Notes under the pieces: model-generated | Databases searched by the model: none | Told to the model about the DNA's origin: nothing | The model's input: the letters and a program-made list of their open reading frames with translations, nothing else | Program-made: the position numbers and the translations under genes | Part shown: positions 60,642 through 64,000 of the stretch, one piece after another | Numbering within the stretch: position 1 is the first letter of the stretch | Layout: every line of letters starts with the position of its first letter | DNA from: Fundicoccus_A sp052115865 | GTDB taxonomy: Bacteria; Bacillota; Bacilli; Lactobacillales; Aerococcaceae | Reading direction: 5' to 3' | DNA length: 64,000 bases | NCBI RefSeq assembly: GCF_052115865.1 | Contig: NZ_JBQKME010000008.1 | Location: 1 to 64,000, forward strand

Positions 60642-61364
60642 TTATTCTTCCTCTAAATCCACATTATGGTAAACACGTTGGACATCTTCATTACTTTCTA
60701 AAACATCGATTAAGTTCTCAAATTGTTTTAAGTCATCACCGGTTAAAGTTACTTCAGATTGAGGCACTAAATCAATTTCGGCCACTTCAAATTCAGTGAT
60801 GCCATTGGCCTCAAGAACTTGGCGAATATGATCAAATTCACTTGGTTCCCCTAAAACAACCACTTGATCATCTTCTTGATTGACTTCACGCATATCGACA
60901 TCATCTTCTAAGAGCAGCATCATAATTTCATCTGCATCTTCGTGATTAAAGACAAATACAGCGGTCGATTCAAATAAATAACTGACAGAACCACTTACGC
61001 CCATATTCCCGCCATTTTTACCATAAGCAGCTCGAACATCCGATGCGGTTCGGTTAACATTATTAGTTAATGCATCGACTATAATCATGGATCCATTCGG
61101 TCCAAATCCTTCATAGCGTAAGTCTTGGAAGTTTTCTTCGTCGCCACCTTTAGCTTTATCAATCGCTTTGTCAATAACGTGACGTGGCACATTATAGGTT
61201 TTAGCTCGATCAATAACAAATTTTAGTTTTTGATTCAATTCTGGATCAGGTTCTCCAGATTTTGCAGCGGCATATATTTCAATACCAAATTTTGCATAAA
61301 TGCGTGATGTATCGCGGTCAGCTTTTGCTTTCTTTTCTTTGATATTCATCCATTTACGTCCCAT
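60642..61364 (-). CDS. YebC/PmpR family protein (YebC2/YeeN type)
   Basis: The 240-residue protein has the family blocks DTSRIYAKFGIEIYAAAKSG, NVPRHVIDKAIDKAKGG, YEGFGPNGSMIIVDALTNN and GVSGSVSYLFE. The N-terminus MGRKWMNIKEKKAKAD is the YeeN/YebC2 version rather than the classic MSGHSKW start. YebC2 relatives were recently shown to help ribosomes through polyproline stretches; older work calls the family transcriptional regulators. A clean promoter lies upstream (61398-61426). No second YebC gene is in the window. Confidence 0.9.
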   Translation of the reverse strand: MGRKWMNIKEKKAKADRDTSRIYAKFGIEIYAAAKSGEPDPELNQKLKFVIDRAKTYNVPRHVIDKAIDKAKGGDEENFQDLRYEGFGPNGSMIIVDALTNNVNRTASDVRAAYGKNGGNMGVSGSVSYLFESTAVFVFNHEDADEIMMLLLEDDVDMREVNQEDDQVVVLGEPSEFDHIRQVLEANGITEFEVAEIDLVPQSEVTLTGDDLKQFENLIDVLESNEDVQRVYHNVDLEEE

Positions 61365-61397
61365 ATTCTCACGCTTCCTTTATAAATTCATACAACT

Positions 61398-61426
61398 ATT
61401 ATAATACTTAGACTAACAATTGTTAA
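61398..61426 (-). promoter_or_regulatory. Promoter of the YebC-family gene
   Basis: On the minus strand TTAACA (61421-61426), a 17-base spacer and TATAAT (61398-61403) lie 34 bases before the start codon. Confidence 0.75.
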
Positions 61427-61452
61427 GTTAGAAATCAGTAAGAGGAAAACAG

Positions 61453-61502
61453 AAAAACCTAATAAATATCTCAATGGGAAGTGAAGAGATATTTATTAGG
61501 TT
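61453..61502 (-). terminator. Terminator after guaC
   Basis: A perfect 17-bp stem (AACCTAATAAATATCTC with its complement) and 12-base loop are followed on the minus strand by TTTTT. Confidence 0.9.
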
Positions 61503-61521
61503 TGTTAAAATTCAAATTGTC

Positions 61522-62496
61522 TTAGCGGTCTCCGTTGAAGATACTATTACGTACAATCACATAATCTACTGTACGGATAGATTCTAAGTCATTTCCACCC
61601 GCGTAAGAAATCGATGATTGCAAATCTTGTTCCATTTCAAGTAATGTATCGGCTAAACGGCCACGGTTGGCAATCATTTCAATTTTACCTTCGATATTTT
61701 TACGCTCACTTTTTTGGTATTCTGAAGCACTACCAAAGTATTCTTTGTAGATTTTCCCATCAATTTCACGTGAACGACCAGGACTTTCTTCGTGAGCAGC
61801 TAAAAGTGATCCAATCATAACCATTGAAGCACCAAAGCGATAAGCTTTAGCAATATCACCGTGATGGCGAATACCACCATCAGCAATAATTGGTTTTCTG
61901 GCTGCTTTTGCACATTGACGAACAGCGGCTAATTGCCATCCACCAGTACCAAATCCTGTTTTAAGTTTTGTAATACATACACGACCTGGGCCTACACCAA
62001 CTTTTGTTGCGTCTGCACCAGCATTTTCTAAATCTCTAACGGCTTCTGGTGTTGCCACATTTCCAGCAATCAAGAAGGCTGATGGCATTACTTCTTTAAT
62101 AAAACGAACCATATCCATAACATCTTCAGAATGGCCATGAGCAACGTCAATTGTAATATAATCAGGAATTAAGTCTTCTGAAACCAATTCACGGATAAAA
62201 TCAAATTCATAAGGTTTAATTCCAACACTAATAGATGAGTATAGATTTTTTTCACGCATCTTTTTAATAAAAGGTTTACGCGCTTCTTCATCAAAACGGT
62301 GCATAATATAGAAATAATCATTTTCTGCAAACCATACAGCTAAATCTTCATTAATTACAGTTTGCATATTTGCAGGAACAACAGGAATTCTAAATGTTCT
62401 TGGTCCAAATTGTATTTGTGTATTACACTCTGAACGGCTACTAACGATACATTTATTAGGGATCAGTTGAACATCTTCGAAATCAAAAACTTCCAT
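61522..62496 (-). CDS. guaC: GMP reductase
   Basis: GuaC deaminates GMP to IMP with NADPH, returning guanine nucleotides to the common purine pool; Hpt at 20 kb supplies GMP by salvage. The 324-residue TIM-barrel enzyme has the catalytic-loop GVGPGRVCITK with Cys174, SSISVGIK, ADGGIRHHGDIAKA, and the Firmicute-type FGSASEYQKSERKNIEGK. It lacks the CBS insert of IMP dehydrogenase, which confirms GMP reductase rather than GuaB. GAGGAG precedes the ATG. It lies 30 bases after the ABC-F gene and no purine riboswitch is present in that gap. Confidence 0.95.
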   Translation of the reverse strand: MEVFDFEDVQLIPNKCIVSSRSECNTQIQFGPRTFRIPVVPANMQTVINEDLAVWFAENDYFYIMHRFDEEARKPFIKKMREKNLYSSISVGIKPYEFDFIRELVSEDLIPDYITIDVAHGHSEDVMDMVRFIKEVMPSAFLIAGNVATPEAVRDLENAGADATKVGVGPGRVCITKLKTGFGTGGWQLAAVRQCAKAARKPIIADGGIRHHGDIAKAYRFGASMVMIGSLLAAHEESPGRSREIDGKIYKEYFGSASEYQKSERKNIEGKIEMIANRGRLADTLLEMEQDLQSSISYAGGNDLESIRTVDYVIVRNSIFNGDR

Positions 62497-62526
62497 TGAA
62501 TAAATACTCCTCTATGTAAAAAAATT

Positions 62527-64000
62527 TTATACATACATTGCTGCAACACGTGCTTGTGATTCAGCATTTTCCATATACTCGCCATAACGTGTATCCATAC
62601 GATCAAAAGCACCTGTTGGGGTTAATTCAATCACGCGGTTACATGTTGTATCTAAAACTTCGTAGTCATGAGATGCGATTAAAATAGCACCTTTAAACTT
62701 AATTAAACCTTCGTTTAAAGCCGTAATCGACTCTAAATCCAAGTGGTTGGTAGGTTGATCCATTACTAAGACATTGGCTTTAGATAACATCATTTTTGAT
62801 AAGAGACAGCGTACTTTTTCTCCACCGGATAAGACGTTAACAGGTTTCATTACATCATCACCTGAGAATAACATACGGCCTAGGAAACTTCTTAAGAAGG
62901 TATTATCTTGCTCTTCTTTATCAGCGTATTGACGTAACCAGTCTACGATAGATAAGGTTACATTATCAAATTCATCCGCTGAATTACGTGGTAAATAGGT
63001 TTGTGAGGTAGTAATTCCCCATTCAAATGTCCCTGAATCTGGCTCCATTTTCCCCATAATAATTTCAAAGAAAGCTGTTACTGCATTATCGTTACGGCTC
63101 AAGAAAGCAACTTTATCATCACGGTTTAATGTAAAGGTAACATTGTCTAAAACTTTTTCCCCATCAATTGTTTTTGAAAGACCCTCAACTCTTAGAAGAT
63201 CATTACCAATTTCTCTAGCAGGAGAAAAGCCAACGAATGGGTAGCGACGTGATGATGGTTGAATATCATCTAAGGTAATTTTATCGAGCAATTTTTTTCT
63301 AGATGTCGCTTGCTTAGATTTAGAGGCATTAGCTGAGAAACGAGCAACGAAAGCTTGTAACTCTTTAATCTTTTCCTCTTTTTTAGCATTTTGATCGGCT
63401 TGTAGTTTCGCTGCTAATTGACTTGATTGTAACCAGAAATCATAGTTACCTACATATATTTTAATTTTACCAAAGTCAACGTCTGCCATATGTGTACAAA
63501 CACGGTTTAAAAAGTGACGGTCATGCGAAACAACAATAACAGTGTTTGGAAAATCTAAAATAAAATCACATAACCAATCGATGGATTGTGAATCTAAACC
63601 GTTAGTCGGCTCGTCTAGTAATAAATTATCTGGACGACCAAATAAAGCTTGAGCGAGTAAAACTTTAATTTTATCCGCTTCTTCTAATTCACTCATTTGG
63701 CTATATAGTAGTTTGTTATCAACGCCTAAACCTTGTAACAAGTTACTAATTTCAGCTTCAGCTTCCCATCCACCCATCTCAGCAAAAGCCGCTTCTAATT
63801 CACCTGCACGAACACCGTCTTCATCGGTGAAGTCTTCTTTCATGTAGATAGCATCTTTTTCTTTTTGGATTTCATAAAGCTCTTTATATCCCATTAATAC
63901 TGTATCGATAACAGTATATTCTTCATAACCAAAGTGGTCTTGACTAAGAACAGCTAAGCGTTCGTTAGGGTCCATTGAGACAGTACCAGTAGTTGGAGAA
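62527..64000 (-). CDS. ABC-F ATPase (YkpA/YbiT-like), 5' end outside the window
   Basis: The visible 491 codons cover most of a two-ATPase ABC-F protein; the N-terminal Walker A is beyond position 64000, since the frame stays open to the edge (...SPTTGTVSMDPNERLAVLSQD). Seen are the first Walker B region (LLLDEPTNGLDSQS), the linker with KKEEKIKELQAFVARFSANASKSKQATSRKKLLDKI, the second signature LSGGEKVRCLLSKMM and VLVMDQPTNHLDLES. The first signature is replaced by MSELEEADKIKVLLAQAL, which is degenerate. The pattern fits the YkpA/YbiT branch that acts on stalled ribosomes, not the antibiotic-resistance Vga/Msr branch, but the latter cannot be excluded by eye. Confidence 0.88.
   Translation of the reverse strand, partial: SPTTGTVSMDPNERLAVLSQDHFGYEEYTVIDTVLMGYKELYEIQKEKDAIYMKEDFTDEDGVRAGELEAAFAEMGGWEAEAEISNLLQGLGVDNKLLYSQMSELEEADKIKVLLAQALFGRPDNLLLDEPTNGLDSQSIDWLCDFILDFPNTVIVVSHDRHFLNRVCTHMADVDFGKIKIYVGNYDFWLQSSQLAAKLQADQNAKKEEKIKELQAFVARFSANASKSKQATSRKKLLDKITLDDIQPSSRRYPFVGFSPAREIGNDLLRVEGLSKTIDGEKVLDNVTFTLNRDDKVAFLSRNDNAVTAFFEIIMGKMEPDSGTFEWGITTSQTYLPRNSADEFDNVTLSIVDWLRQYADKEEQDNTFLRSFLGRMLFSGDDVMKPVNVLSGGEKVRCLLSKMMLSKANVLVMDQPTNHLDLESITALNEGLIKFKGAILIASHDYEVLDTTCNRVIELTPTGAFDRMDTRYGEYMENAESQARVAAMYV

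Noticed and set aside
62497..62526. Purine riboswitch before guaC
   Set aside because: Only 30 bases separate guaC from the upstream gene; no room for an aptamer.

Overview
The window is AT-rich chromosomal DNA from a low-GC, non-sporulating Firmicute. Gene order and protein types (zinc-type S14, L-lactate dehydrogenase, Veg, RqcP, DivIC, a group II ECF module, GMP reductase, PPK2-type PAP) fit the Lactobacillales, perhaps the Carnobacteriaceae or Aerococcaceae. That family-level guess is inference. No sporulation genes lie in the pth-mfd-rqcP-divIC block, where Bacillus carries spoVT, yabP and yabQ.

Layout. 1-0.83 kb: the end of an IS3-like element that has truncated a metallophosphoesterase gene, which is also frameshifted. 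0.85-3.0 kb: minus-strand esterase, metal-dependent hydrolase and DJ-1 family genes. 3.1-7.1 kb: a cobalamin-centred segment. It holds a B12-dependent ribonucleotide reductase (nrdJ) under a pair of NrdR boxes. Convergent to it is a cobalamin-riboswitch-controlled operon for a DUF4430 lipoprotein and an ECF S component. 7.2-11.9 kb: metG, tatD, rnmV, rsmA, veg. 12-13 kb: ldh on the minus strand. 13.2-26.1 kb: pth, mfd, rqcP, divIC, S1-domain gene, tilS, hpt, ftsH, hslO, lysS and a small GNAT gene. 26.2-30.9 kb: the str operon (rpsL, rpsG, fusA, tuf). 30.9-33.7 kb: a TM-helix channel-like protein, a 48-residue membrane peptide, and a secreted protein next to a wrecked paralogue. 33.8-47.8 kb: the S10-spc-alpha cluster (rpsJ to rplQ, with secY, adk, infA, rpoA). 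48.1-51.9 kb: ecfA1-ecfA2-ecfT-truA and a GNAT gene. 52.1-55.6 kb: PAP, an aldo/keto reductase and a LacI-type repressor. 55.7-59.8 kb: livHMGF plus a CBS-ACT gene, with no binding-protein gene. 59.9-64 kb: a 31-residue membrane peptide, glutathione peroxidase, a YebC-family gene, guaC and the end of an ABC-F ATPase gene, all on the minus strand.

How the genes work together. Most of the window is translation machinery and housekeeping. The main physiological thread is B12: the cell appears to import cobalamin for its class II reductase. The S component at 6 kb needs an energising module, which ecfA1A2T at 48 kb could supply. Many start codons were moved downstream of the longest possible reading frame because a clear Shine-Dalgarno sequence lies inside the longer frame. 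I saw no tRNA, rRNA, CRISPR array or prophage. The most novel-looking items are the B12 module, the decayed tandem paralogue at 32.5 kb, the structured leaders of the two ribosomal operons, two unlisted small membrane proteins, and the SD-hiding hairpin at the IS end.
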